DNA of 64,000 nt. Origin: Gymnopilus junonius (taxonomy: Eukaryota > Basidiomycota > Agaricomycetes > Agaricales > Galerinaceae). The notes below the pieces were generated by a model. The model made no database searches. It was given only the letters and a program-made list of their open reading frames with translations, and was not told where the DNA came from. Below, in pieces: positions 31,101 to 43,645 of this stretch; positions within the stretch are counted from its first letter, which is position 1, and every line of letters starts with the position of its first letter. The stretch lies in the NCBI GenBank assembly GCA_015501075.1, contig JADNYJ010000118.1, positions 1 through 64,000 on the forward strand. Reading direction: 5' to 3'. The translations under genes were made by a program, and so were the position numbers.

Positions 31101-32880
31101 ATCATATCAACGTAGCACTCGAATTTGCGTAACTGCACGAAATAAGTACAGCCGACTTACATGGGTATCCGACCTTCAATGAGGTCAGAGTGTCAAAGAT
31201 CGCCGTTCTGGCGAGATCTAGGGCTCGAAGAACAACTGAGCGCATATGACTCGATTCTTTCTGAACCCTGTACGTAGATTCCCTATCTTTTATTCTATGA
31301 CAGTAAAATTTTTCAGTCTTGGAGGCCCCACATCCATACCGAACACGAGGAGGGACAATTCGGTCAGCTGCACAGCGGAGTGGATCTTCATATATACCAG
31401 TTTCGAAATGAGACAGAATTGTCAGAACATGAAGGGTCGGATAGCAACTAATATGCTCTACCACTGCGTTAAGATCCGGAAGTGACAACAAGAGGGAAAA
31501 AGAGGGTCCAGTATTCAGTCATTAAACAAATAACCGACTTGGCGGCGTACCTTTACTTGACTAGCTCTAAGTAGCAAAAAATCACGATCCTCCCGATGAG
31601 AACTGGCGCATAAACTAAGACCCAAATTAAAGACGTTCAAGGTGAGAAACCTTTCGCTCTGTTGTAACGGAAATTCATCGGAGAAAGTATCAAATGTAGA
31701 TGCAAATTATATACATACTATTAGCCTAACGACAACGACAATAAGTGTCAAAATTATAGGCCTAATTTAAAGTCCTCAATACGGACTGACTACCTCGAAG
31801 TCTTAGCCAAGCCAAGCACATGTATGATGAAGAGAACGCACCCGTAACATTATGATTGACTGCCAACCGACCCATATTGTCAATATCAAGGGTCGAGAAA
31901 GTACCAGGACAAGGCCATCTGCTCGAAAACTGGAACATTAATTAATGGCGGAGCCAAGGGAGATAAATGAAAGCTTACCCTTCCACACAGAGGAAGCCAT
32001 GCAGTGAGCACAGCCAGGAAGGAGGAACACATCTGTACACTTGAAACAATAAGTGAAGGAACAACGGACGAAAATGAAAAACTAACCAGTACACAAGCTT
32101 GCATGAAAGCCTCATCACGGCACCCATAGCCTTAACACCAACTTCTTCTCCACATACACCGTCGTCCGCCGTCGTATCAAAAGCACATCCAGGAATACAA
32201 CTACAGCTCCAAATAGAATCAGAGCCATGGAAGTTATTGCGGGAGAACGTCAAGAGCGCACAGTAAATGAACTGGAGACCGAATATGCTCAGTGAAGTGA
32301 GTTCGGCAACAAGAGAAACGACGGCATGTCCTAGGAAGGAAAAGGGCCGAGCAGCGAAACTCGGAGGTCAGTCCGCTGGTGGTGACGGTAACGTAGAGTA
32401 GTGGTCATTCGGGAAGCCGACAACGGCAGAGCTGGGTCAATAACGCAGCATGAGAGGCTCGATCACGAATGGTCTAGGTGACCACACCTGCAAGATAATG
32501 GTCAGTCTACAAAATCCGCATATGAACATCAGTATTTGCCACTTACATGCAGGCTGAGGTGGCTGGAAATTCGCAAAAGACATATTTCGAAAGATATAAT
32601 CGAAGATCAAAATCACGGAGCCATGGACACGCTGTTCCAAAGAGACAGGAGAAGGTGGCTTGGTGTAAACGGTAATGGCAGGAAAGTCGACATCCCAGCG
32701 CGTGACGTCAACTGTACAGTTGCCGGATCCAACCGAATCAAGATTCACGCGTTCGCAGTTCCTCCTAAGTCCAATCGTCCTGCTCATCTCCGCAGGCTGG
32801 GAATTTTTACCGGACTCTCATCTCCAGTACTTCTTGTAGTATGCTTCACCCTCTCCTGGGTCGTGTCTGTCTGACTTTCT
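31100..32880 (-). pseudogene. Left copy of a decayed duplicated gene segment
   Basis: Minus-strand exon-like pieces: ...VGSGNCTVDVTRWDVDF, SVILIFDYIFRNMSFANF before a GTAAGT donor (32545), a hydrophobic part with FLDVLLIRRRTTVYVEKKLV (about 32205-32140), then further left SSHMRSVVLRALDLARTAIF. The hydrophobic, basic-loop pattern resembles multi-pass membrane proteins expanded in Agaricomycetes, but I cannot name the family. Stops and frame changes throughout. It aligns in order with 33.8-35.3 kb. Confidence 0.4.
32709..32722. other. 14-bp palindrome in conserved island, left copy
   Basis: CAACTGTACAGTTG is a perfect palindrome preceded by a CRE-like GTGACGT. The same block (about 34 of 36 bases, with one indel) recurs at 35299-35312 in an otherwise strongly diverged duplicate. 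Confidence 0.5.
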
Positions 32881-33760
32881 TGTCGATCGTTCCGTCTCAT
32901 ACCTGGGAATATCTCTCGTCTCTTTTGTGCCGCTTATTATTGCTCTCTGGCTTTACGGATGGTACTTAAACTTCCTTGGCATTAAACCGGATTTTCAAGC
33001 TCTGCTTCTTCAATACTATCATATTCCTAGCCAATTGTCACATTCTGTGCTATCTGAAGACAACCATCTATAGCGCCTTCCTGAAAATACCAATTAAATC
33101 GCACAGCCGATCAGCTACGTGATAGCTAAACAATTAATTGGCTTATCTCCCATTGATTATTGTAAGCATTAGATTTCTATGCTGTCATGTGAAATACACT
33201 ACTGATTTTCTTAATTCATCTTTTGCCACTTTGGACGTCAATTTGTGAAGCTTTCGAATAATCCTCACCCTTCGTGTGTGTGTTGAATTCTGGTTATTCC
33301 CTTCCTCACTATCGGGTAGTTACGTCTTCGCCTACCATTCAAATGAACCATCTTTCTTTTCTGTGAATTTCAGATACACCAAAGTGACCAGCACGATGTA
33401 ATCAACTTCTAACGCAAGATTTATGGGCGGGTAGTTTTATTAACGGAGGCGGACTGAAACTGGAGGTGCCGCGTTTTTTTCAGCATATCTACGAATACCC
33501 TCGACCCTATGTGTCACTATCCTTACCAAAGTTTTGAACGGAGATGGTCGTTGACGGAAATGAACGCGAGAGGGATGCTCTAGTGATTGACAGTGCCGGC
33601 ATTTGGCAGAAGCACTCAAGCATGTTCAGAAGGAAATTCATTTCGTAATTGAAAAGACTGGATACAAACCGACTTACACGACGTCCAAAGTCTACTACAG
33701 ATTGAAGATTGCCGTGGTCCGGACTCTGCGCTAATCGGGATTCAGTATTTAAGCTTCAAG
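32881..33760. other. Spacer between duplicated segments
   Basis: A/T-rich stretch with no supported gene, RNA or repeat. Confidence 0.4.
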
Positions 33761-33763
33761 ACC

Positions 33764-35370
33764 TACAAGTACGTATAACTCGATCGTTCTACACCCTGTC
33801 ATTACATTCCATCGCGGCATATATTCCACTTCATGAAAGCCCGCCGCTGCTCCACACAATGTCCCGAACACGAGGAAGAGGGATTTGGTCAGCGACGAAG
33901 AACTTTCTATGTATTGATACAAAATGAGAATGCCTTGTCAGGAGCTGAAGGGTCGAATAACAGCTCTTACGTTCTAAATACTCCGAATGTTCTCCACAAC
34001 TGCGAAGGAACTTTGAAGCGAAATGACAGGAGGGTCTGCAGTTAAAATAAGCGGTCCTTAACTTATTGGAGCAGCTCCAACGAATACAATAATCACGACA
34101 CACTCTCCGCATCACAAGAAACGATCATGTCCAACTGGACGAGATATCACGCGTAAAGGAAGGACGGAACAAGTCAAAGGTCCGCAGTCCTTTGATTATG
34201 ATAATCTTACTTCGGGAATGTTTCATTTTGGTCGCAGTGACAATTAGTACAGTATACGAATACCCAAGAACGACATGACCTCTCAAACTACCGTCCGACT
34301 TGAGGAATCTCGACGTCGACTAGAGCTGAATCCGCCCGACTACCGCAAAAGATTAGTTAAGCCAAGTGTACAGCACGAAAAGAACGCACCCGTAATATAC
34401 CAATAAGGAAAGACCCGACTCATGTCGAGAAAGTGCGAGTGTGTAACGCCGTATGCCTGGGCATAGAAAGGTTCAATAATGTTGAAGCAAGCTAAGGCAA
34501 TGGAAGCTTACATGTCAACACAGAGAAAGCTACACACGGGGCAGAGCCGCCAGTAAGAAAAAATGTCATTCCTGTATGACAGGAACAATAAGTAACGAAA
34601 GACGAGAAAGGGGACGAGGTGAAAAGCTCAAAACTCACCAGTACATCAGCCTGTACGAAAACTTCAACTTGACACTAATTATTCTCTTAGCTACATCATT
34701 TTGTCGCCATCATCAGCCGCGATATCAAAAGCAATCATGCTCGTGAGGATGTAACCACTGTTGCATGAAATCAGCATCGTGAAAGGTATTGCAGGAAAGC
34801 ACAAAGGTTCGTACAAAAAAGGGCGAGGGTGGGACGCCTATGAAATAACGTAGGAACTATATATGATGGAGGCATGTCCGCATCCGCAGCGTATCCGACA
34901 ATGAGAGTAGCGATGACGTCCTTTGGAAAGAAAAGGTCACGCCGCGAAGCAGGAGGTATGTAACCGGTGAAAGTGCCACCGAGGATGTAGACCAGAAAGG
35001 GGGCGGTGACAGTGCGACATGGGAGTACCTCAGATCCGGCCTCCTCACGAATAGTCGGAATAGGCGAAGATATTCTTCAGGAGAACGCTAAGCACAAAAT
35101 CAGCGCAAGCATAGATGATGAGAAATATTTGCCCCTTACATGCGGGCTGGATGGTCAGAATACCGGAAAAGACATGTCTTGTAAGGAGTTGGTCAATGTC
35201 GCAGAGCTAAGGGACCCGTTCCACAAGGTAAAAGGAGCTGTCGACTGGAGTATGTTTAGGTGGGCAGCAGGAGATTGGCGGAGAGAGGTGCGTGACGTCA
35301 ACTGTACAGTTGACCGGATCCAACCGGTGCCAGTGACGCGTGACCAATGTACTGTCCTTGCTGGCTAAAG
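33764..35370 (-). pseudogene. Right copy of the decayed duplicated segment
   Basis: Matches 31.2-32.8 kb in the same order: the CCCGAACACGAGG block, the AAAGAACGCACCCGTAA block, a CACAGAG(G/A)AAGC exon edge, the ACCAGTACA acceptor region and the CGTGACGTCAACTG island. No long open frame remains on the minus strand, so this copy is more decayed than the left one. Function unknown. Confidence 0.38.
35299..35312. other. 14-bp palindrome in conserved island, right copy
   Basis: Second copy of CAACTGTACAGTTG with the same flanks (CGTGACGT before, CCGGATCCAACC after). Confidence 0.5.
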
Positions 35371-36438
35371 ATCATCGCTTGATTTTATTCCATCATTGAC
35401 CAGCGCTACTCCGTTCTTTGAGGCCCGATCTACTTGCGCGTGACGGGCCACTTCCCTTTCTAATCTCACTTCGTTCCTGCTCACTCTTTCTTCCTTGTAT
35501 TCTGGATGTTTGAGCGTTTATTGCGTGGCTTCATTCGCCTCGTGCTTCATGCACGGCCTTCGAACTTCCCTCTGTGGGATCTGGATCTCTTATCCTTCTC
35601 TTTTATTCTTGTAAGCACTGTTCCTTTTTTCGTCTGAACTGCGCTTCTAATCCTTTCCGTCTTTGACGTGTTCCATAATTTTTTTCGTCAGATATCAATT
35701 AGTTATGCTCTTCAGACAATCCACGGCGAGGTCCTTCTTGACATCGTTCCGGCTCTGTTCAGCGGCCACGGATGCCCTTCATCTGTATATTTAACTCGGG
35801 AAATATGTTCCTCATTCTCGGTAATGTATATCCCGTAACGTATACATGTATGTGCTTTTGTCTATATCTAATTCCAAATAACCTCATCCCGTTTTTAGAG
35901 GCAACACAACTGTGTCGGAGACAATAACGATAACTCTTTTATCCGGAAGTGTTCTGTTCCTTTCCGACTGCAAGAGTTTGACTGGCGAAGGGAACTTGCG
36001 ACTTTGTTTCGCTTTGCTCTTGCGATCACCTAGTCGTAAGGTGGTCATAGCAATTGCAAGAAAGCCCGTACTTGCCTCGTGTACTAACAACTTATATTTT
36101 TATCATAGATCGGCCGCCGATACATGCAAAATGAGATAAAAATATAATTACGATAACGACAAGGGCAACGAGCGGTTAAATGGATACGACACCTCGGCGG
36201 TTTCGGATATTGCAAATGGGTCGACGTTGAATTAGTTACATAGATATTATTGATAATCTCAATGCGGTAGAGTATATACAGTACATAGAAAGCAGTTTCA
36301 GCTAGTATGCGAGATAACAATGTACGATAGGATAGAAAACACTGAATATTATATATCGAAAGCTAGATTTCACTGATTGATGAGTTACACGCAGAGGAGC
36401 TTGACGAAATGACGTTTGAGCGCACCATCGGAAAATCT
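35371..36438. other. Intergenic, nothing supported
   Basis: Pyrimidine-rich and A/T-rich stretches with no convincing gene. Confidence 0.4.
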
Positions 36439-37187
36439 TCATAGGTTATGCTTGTCGATGTGCCTCATAATCATCACCGTTGCAAGCATCTCTGCAGAGC
36501 GAAATTTTTTTGAAATGAGTTCCGGTAACACTTCTCAACCGGAGAAACAATTAACGTACCACATGCCAAATGGCCGAAATCCTCGTCAACGGAAAGCATG
36601 CATCCAGATGAGCCAAAATAAGGTGGCTCCCCATCGACTTTGAGGTTGTAATGCGAGACGACGGTTCCACTGCTGTTCGTGCACTACGGGTGCATCTCAG
36701 TACTCGAGACTGCGAGAATCAGATATGCCAAAAAACTCACAGTCCATTCCTCATTGGGGACGACGCGATATCCCCATCGATATTCCTTTCCATCGGAGGC
36801 GAAGAACCGTCGTAGTTTCGACCTGGAATGAATACGGAGTCCCGATATCAGTGATCATGGTAAAAATGATAAAGAACGTCACGCTCACCCAGCAATGTCA
36901 TTGACCTGTGCGAGATAATCGACCATTTGTCTCTCTATTTTATCCCTCGTATATGTGATAGTGCCCAGCGCGTTGTCGGATCCAAAGGTAAGGGTGGCCA
37001 CCGCTTTATTGTAAGCGTCGTAGGTCCCAGCGGTGGTATCATGGATTTCATAGGTAAACAGTGAGCTCGAACGATCCTTACAGCTATATGCGAGCTTCAT
37101 TCGGTCGTGGAGGTCGATGAAGTCGGATCCGCTGAGGCGTCCGCTCTTGTCCTCTAGGAAGTAAGGAAGGCCGTATCTGAGAGCCAT
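36439..37187 (-). CDS. DUF6593-like protein, 185 aa, four exons
   Basis: Exons 37187-36889, 36822-36741, 36683-36560 and 36491-36439 join with GTGAGC/CAG, GTGAGT/TAG and GTACGT/CAG introns into one clean frame of 185 codons plus TGA. The start MALRYGLPYFLEDKSGRLSG is followed by SLFTYEIHDTT, TLTFGSDNALGTITY, RRFFASDGKEYRWGYRV and VVSHYNLKVDGEP, ending MRHIDKHNL. The pattern of a central 'F..SDGKEYRW' block followed by a short variable tail fits the DUF6593 family, expanded in mushrooms and of unknown function. No signal peptide or membrane segment. Intron phases and lengths (48-68 nt) are typical of the organism. The gene model is firm; the family name is likely. Confidence 0.72.
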
Positions 37188-40100
37188 GGTGTTGATGGAC
37201 GAAGGGAGCTGGTGGCAGAAACGCGATCAAGAGAAAGAAAGAAATGAACTCGGCGAGGGAGTGTAAGGTAAGGGGTTGGGGAGGGGTGAATCAATGGGCA
37301 GAACATCTGGTGAAAGAAAGGGTCGAACATAAGTACCTCTTGAGATCGAGACGCAAATTAAAAAAAATCTTCCATACGGGGAATACGGGATCATGATAAA
37401 TTATTAGACCGAAACAAACGAAATGCTATGTAATTGACACGATGTCAGTGAGGCAAAGGAAGAATATAGCATTGAAGTCCATAGTTCGCCTGGCCTGGTA
37501 GGTTTGTCACCAAAAGAAGACTAGGCTTGTATGATAAGTGAATTTTGTGCCAGATAGGGACTTCAAAGGAAAAGAACGGTATTGTACTTACTCAGGACTC
37601 GGCATGGTACCTCGGCATGAAGGTCGACCTCAAGGGAAACGCACTGGACTTACTTTGTTGTTCGCTAAATGCTGCTAAGGCGGGGACATATTTGCCACTC
37701 AGTCCTCGTGATCATCCCCAAATTTTCGAAAAAAACCTAAAGCCGATGTACGGCGCCTTGTTCCTTTGTCGACGAAACTCCATGCAAGGTAAAAACAAAA
37801 GAAAAAGGTGAAAAGGTGTATCAGTGCAATTTTTTTTTCGGACACCGACAATTGATCTATGGAGCCTTAGCTCCGCACGGTGCCAAATCGTCCCTCGAGA
37901 CTCGGATGTTTCAAGGCGATAAGAATAAATAGACGCTTGATGGGTCATTGGGCACGTTTAAATATGATGAGCGTCGGCTAACCTTCGTTGCCACAGCCTG
38001 ACGCCAATATTTCCAATTCGGAAAAGAGGCAGGATTCGAACGTTTTCTAAACCAGCCTCTGAAGATCAGACCCTTTCCTCGTAGTCCGATAGCTTTCTTC
38101 GTTGGATAATTTGTACGAGCCGTCTCTCTTTGATTAATTTAATTCATATTTTAATTTCGGTTGCTCGGAGAGTCGAGAGTTCTCCAGACAACAAATTCCG
38201 GCTCCCAAATTGATATCCAGCTACGTCACAAGAGCAGGACGCAAATTTGGTCGTTATTATTGGATATCTCCGTATGGATGACACTCAAGGACAATACCTG
38301 CGAAAAGTGAAGACCCGCAGGCAGGAGAAGAACAACGACCACGGGATCCTTTGTGCGAGGCCTTTCACTGTGTTCTTCACAGATTCGACGTGATACAAGT
38401 GGCAATTGGCTATCCAGTGGCAAATGTCAGTACCGGAAGATCCGACTGAATGTCGTTCTTTTGCATCCTAGGTTGGCTGGAACTTCATCGTGTATGTGAT
38501 GGGCTCGTAATCCAAAATTTGCTGTGTATGCCAACTAATGTAGAACAGCGCAGTCCTCAAGGAGCTAACCTGTTGGGAATATTGGCCAGGGACCGATCGC
38601 CGACACGTGGGCGGGAGTTACCATCCGACAGCGATGATAAATCTTTGGCTTTTGCATTTATCATGTCAGCGTGGCGTATCACTAATTCCCAGCATCTTGA
38701 AAGAGTTTAGCTCACCTTCAGTTGTGCCTGCGGTTTATCGATAAGTATACTTGCAATACACTTTACTGCATCCCCATGATTGAGAATTGTGCCTAGTGCT
38801 CCTCATTTGCGCTGGCAACTGTATCCATTCACTGTATGTTAGCTCATTTCCGATATTCGAAGTCAGGCCAGAATGAAGTTACCTTACACCTGCCGGAAAT
38901 TGCCTCCCAAATTATCGAATCGCAGGGACCTTGCCATTGGCATCGCCGAAATACGAATCATCTCGTTATTTAAGGGGAGTACTCGGGAAGACTAACTATC
39001 TGGAGTTGTAGGCGGTCACGTACGGCACGTCGTCAGCAGCGGTAGAAATTTAAATTGAGGGTTTAAACCTTACGATACCAAGGCTGACCGAACCAGAAAA
39101 GGCTGCTCCAAAACCAAAATGACAACAAAAGTCACGATTTGTAACGAAGGTTTGAGTAGCTTGTGAGTCGGAAAACATATACAGCCGGACAAGACGTGGG
39201 CGTTTCTTTGCGACAGAAACGATATGATCAAGATCTATCTGAACGCCTGGTCCTAAACATCCTTTTGAGTCAAAACCTCCGAACGCACCTATGTGAATAT
39301 TGATGGATGTATGACCCTAAACAAATATGTACGTACGGATTTAACATCACATTTTATTCGTCACACTGTTGTTCCAGGTCTCGTCGATAGTCTCCTTGCT
39401 TCAGTAGTTACGCTGCTCTGTTCTTTCCCTCCTTCAGAACTACTACTCCCTTAACTCAAGTTGTTGGCCATGATCTTTACCGACGTCTCTTGTGAGTGAG
39501 TTGAAGACTAGTCGTCTCGCATCTTGCCACCTGCTACACGTGTTCGCCAATCTGTGCTTCCAAGTGCCGTTCCAAATCCCTTGTCATCGTCGAAATATAT
39601 CTATCACACGCCTTCCAGACTACTTACCCACCACGCATGACTTTATCGGCGGTGTTCCAATCTCCAGAGTAGGGAAAGCAGCTCGCTAAATTGGCTCAAC
39701 AAAGACGCGAAGGTTGATAGAAATAGTGCATTAGTGATGAGGAGAAAACGGGTGGTAAGCTTCTTCTTTCTTAGCGCATGTCAGCATTCGTTAATTTGGG
39801 TCCACTTCAGCGATTATAGGACTAACAGGCCCACGCACCAGTGGCTGGACCCGAAATTCCAGACATTTCGAAGCGAGCAGAGGTGCCAGGCTCATTTCTC
39901 GACCTGGCTGCTGTCAAGTGACGGTATTTATTCCCTTCCATCCTGGCGATGAACGACCTTAAGCGAAAAAAGCTTTCATTGGTACGATTTTCTTTCATTG
40001 ATCCGATTGTCAACTAAAGGCTTGCGGAGCAGGTCATACGGTCATCCTTCGTGCTGAAAACACGCTGAACGGACAACAGAATTATTCCATCGCTTATATT

Positions 40101-40521
40101 CCAACCTTTCCTCCGATAACGCAACATGAAGTCTGTCAGCAATCTCGCGGTGAAGAAGAATAACTCAGCCACTCGCGGTGTATTTCTTTTTTGGGCGCAG
40201 CCTTCAATCCCGCCTAATTCCTCCTCAACTCGGATCCTCTCCAGGCCGTATCATTTACGCCCAGTAATGTGTCTTTCTATTATTTCCTAGTTCTATCCAA
40301 GCCACCCACAAGAACCGCAATCATAATCGAAAGCTGCAAGAGTCAAATTCCAAATTTAGAAGCCAGATACACATACTTCCGCCGCAGTAGCAAGGTCCAT
40401 GTCAGCCAGGTGATCATGCCAAGAAAGCAGCTTCTTTGTTCTTCGTTTTGCCGGAAATGCTGAACTATCTTTTACCTAGCGAGGCCTTGCCGCCTTTGTA
40501 TCGAGTCTCCCGAAGAGGCTG
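37188..40521. other. Intergenic, no supported gene
   Basis: Many short frames on both strands (37545-37811, 38226-38423, 38450-38710, 39492-39689, 39734-39952) lack domain signal, coherent splicing or conservation within the window. The first bases hold the upstream flank of the DUF6593-like gene. Confidence 0.4.
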
Positions 40522-41441
40522 TTGTCGAGTCTGAAAACGGTCCAAAAACGCGTTTGGCTGAGCAACAAACACGTACAAATATCACACTTTTCAATCCCCA
40601 CTCCAAGTCTCTGCTCCCTCATCACGGCCGTGACTGCTCGCCCTGAAATCCAAGTCTATGCGGAATCTCCTCTCGTCGTGGAGCTTGACGGCGACCTCAA
40701 CCTTGATGCAGGCAATTGGCAGTAGGTCCAGTGCCTCGCGAGCGCCTCGAAGTGCTCCGGTTCTCATCCAAGCCGTACAAGTGGATCCGCTACGGAATCG
40801 GAGTCATCGTTGGAGCAGAGGGGGTCATTTCGTCCAGCACCGACTCGCTTGATAACGTGGATTACAGCGCTGGCCTCCCAACCAATTCTGCCGTTTTATA
40901 CTATCACAGCAGCGATGAAGAGAAGCAAAGAATAACATGGCGCGCACAAATCTCACTTCTAGTGTTGCCACCATTCGGAGGGCTCAATTTCGCTCCGGCA
41001 TTGCAAAGCGGGATGGTCACGAATGTGTTTTGTTAGGGTTACGAGCGGTGTTCTGCGACGCCGTGCACCTCCTGACCCACAGCAAAGGCGGTACGGTATG
41101 TCACTCTTACTCTCATTCTATCATCACTCACCATCACAATAGCGGCAGTACATTTCGACATACACTCAGCGTCGTAGTAGAGACCCTGCCGGTGGTGACC
41201 TTGTACAGGACATCGACAGCATCCGCCACGGCCTCTTTTTGAACAAGTTCACTCACCTCGCGGTGGGTGAACACATTGCGTTCTTACCAGTACGTTCCGC
41301 TTGTATGATTCCTGACCGATGTCTGATCTCGTTCATAAGTAGACATCGAACTTTGCTATGAATACGTCTGACGTCGACCCCACTGCACCACCAGAAGAGA
41401 AAAGATGTACGGCACATCTCTTCGAGTACAGGCTACGTTGA
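40522..41441 (+). CDS. Fungal HNH-type endonuclease-domain protein, frame breaks upstream
   Basis: Blocks in order: IQVYAESPLVVELDGDLNLD, LEVLRFSSKPYKWIRYGIGV and IVGAEGVISSSTDSLDNVDY, VLYYHSSDEEKQR, then FRSGIAKRDGHECVLLGLRA with VFCDAVHLLTHSKG, intron 41096-41148, YISTYTQRRSRDPAGGDLVQ with HGLFLNKFTHLAVGEHIAFL, intron 41290-41342, and a short tail to TGA at 41439-41441. H-x-x-x-H (AVHLLTH) and LFLNKFTHLA give the HNH metal/nuclease motif of a family common in mushrooms. Two frame changes (near 40725 and 40935) interrupt the N-terminal half. The start is unsure. Biological role unknown; DNA-nicking activity is family inference. Confidence 0.6.
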
Positions 41442-41772
41442 GAAACGCTAAGGAAAAAGGGGTGGCGGCGGAGTAGAGGGGTATGGAGGAGAAAGTTAAC
41501 AGTTGGAACATGCAAGTGATCCGTTAGCAGGCGTCCAATATTACTAGTGTACGAGTTATTTTCCGACCATGAATCTATCTCGAGATTTGAGTTAAACAAT
41601 GACTGAGGACATTAGATTAGATTAGAATGCGTCTGTGCGCACGGGCCTTGTGGGAAGCGACCGGTCATGTGAGCGGGAGTAACCGACGGACAGTTTGCGG
41701 ACTCAACAAACTCTTTCTCGCCCTCATTCCAACTGTCGCAGCCGTCGTCCCCGCCTCCGTCCTCCTCAAACA

Positions 41773-43645
41773 ATGAGCAAGAAACTGAACAAGCCGCAAA
41801 AGGAGTACCGTCAATACGACATTGGCGACTCTGTTCTCGGAAAAGTGCGCGGATATCCCCCTTGGCCTGGCGTCGTAAGTCGTTTCCGTCGCGTCTTGCC
41901 TATATCCAAAATCTCCGAGTAAAATCGTCCTTCTTTTGCCTTTTTCTGAATCTTTTCGTCTTTTTCATAGATCGTTGACCCTGCCGATGCTCCTCCTCTC
42001 GTGTTGAACGAGCAGCCTCCCGGCAAAAAGACGACATTCTACTGTGTCCTGTTCTTCCCGATGGGCGACTAGTGCGCTTCTTTCTTGCTTATGAGTTGTA
42101 TCTTTCTGACTCAGTTGACATCTGCTAGTGCTTGGCTACATGCCAAAGACCTCTCGAGTCTTAAACAGCACGAAATCGAGGCCTTCCTCTCCGATGAGAC
42201 AAAGAAACGCAACGGCGACCTTCGCGAGGGGTACCGTATCGCTCTCGATCCACAGCCTTGGATGACAAATCGTGCTGAGGCAGTGCATGCTGCGCAGGAG
42301 GCTGCAGAGCAAGTTGACCAGCTCGAGAGCGAAAATGAGGGTGACGAGGACGGCGAAGGCAAGAAGAAAACCAAGAAGCGAAAACGTGAAGACGAACCAG
42401 GCAAGAAGAAGACCACAAAGCCGAAGAAGAGCTCTGCGGAACCAGCTTCTAGGAAAAAATCCACATCCGCCGCTGGCAGGACCAAGAAAAACGGGGCAAA
42501 ATCAAAAACGATGGTGGAATCTGAGGACGAGGGTGACGCTGCAGAGGCTGAGGACGAAGATGATGCAGGTCCCAGCAGTAAGCGGGCATCTTCTCCACCA
42601 ACGAAGAAGATCAAGCGCGATAAGGACGAAGATGCCGATGAAGGTAAGCTTTTACGTCTTTTTGATCCAACCTTCTTCATTTTTTTGCGTTGCAACTTGC
42701 CAGCTGGCATGCGTGTATCGCTCTTCTGAGCCTTATCTCCCTTATCTGCACATTTTTCATCGATTTTGACACTTTTTCCCAGTAAAGTCCGACGATCCTC
42801 AATCTCTAAAGGTCCGCGATTGGCGCCATAGGCTTCAAAAGACGTTCCTTAGTAACAAGGCACCGCCGAGGCCAGAGGTATTTGTTCATTTCATCTTTCT
42901 CGTATCGTTTGAGCCCAATTTTTTCTTTTTAGGCAATGGCCGAAGTCGACCAACTATTTACGACTGTAGAAACATACGGTGAAATGACAATTGAACAGCT
43001 CCAGGTATATATCATTCCCTCGTCCCTTTCCGCCACCCAATTGCACAAATAACAATTTTCTTCTCATTTTCCCCATTTTTCCTGCGTCATTCGTCATTTC
43101 CTACATCACTCACCTTTTTCTCCAGTTCTCCAAAATCGGCAAGGTGATGCGGCATATAGCTGCGCTAGGAGACGACAAGATGCCCCCACGCGACGACGAT
43201 TTCCACTTCCGCACCCGAGCCAAGTCCCTAGTCGACAAGTGGCATCAAATCCTCAACGCCAACAAGGCCGCGCCAGGGTCCCCCACGTCTCCCTTGGTCG
43301 GCATTATCACGTTCGATACTACTAATGGGAAACCAGCGCCGACAACAGTGGTTGCTGCTGTTCCTCCTGTGCCTGCGAGTGCGAGTGTGGATACGGAGGA
43401 GGTTACGAATGCGACGAAGAATATCGATTTGAATGGCAAAGGTGTGTTTTTTTGATATCTTGCCTTGTAAACAAACTTTTTATTGATGAGCCATTTATTG
43501 TTATATTACAGCCGACACTCTTGCTCCTGAAGCTCCTGAAGTTCCAGATGCCACCGCCGCCGCCTCTATCGCAGATGGCGACCAAGACGCACCAGCCGAG
43601 GCGGACACATCCCTCCTCGCGGACGTGACGATGACAGAGGCATGA
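41773..43645 (+). CDS. PWWP-domain chromatin protein, 444 aa, seven exons
   Basis: Exons 41773-41874, 41971-42071, 42129-42643, 42783-42877, 42933-43004, 43126-43441 and 43512-43645 splice into one intact frame (1335 nt). Residues 15-80 form a PWWP domain (GDSVLGKVRGYPPWPGVI ... TTFYCVLFFPMGDYAWL), which reads methylated histone H3 (typically H3K36me) and DNA. A long K/E/S-rich disordered middle with nuclear-localisation-type runs (KKKTKKRKRED) follows. The C-terminal helical part (SLKVRDWRHRLQKTFL, AEVDQLFTTVETY, KIGKVMRHIAAL, FRTRAKSLVDKWHQIL) resembles the TFIIS-N/LEDGF integrase-binding fold. The layout matches HDGF/LEDGF-like or Pdp3/Ioc4-like nuclear readers. Spans the best preserved coding stretch of this half. 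Confidence 0.85.

Noticed and set aside
38025..38095. tRNA-like stretch on the minus strand (TTCGAAT loop and a CTGATCTTCAG hairpin)
   Set aside because: The five bases around TTCGAAT do not pair as a T-stem, the anticodon-like hairpin has a 3-base loop, and no acceptor stem forms.
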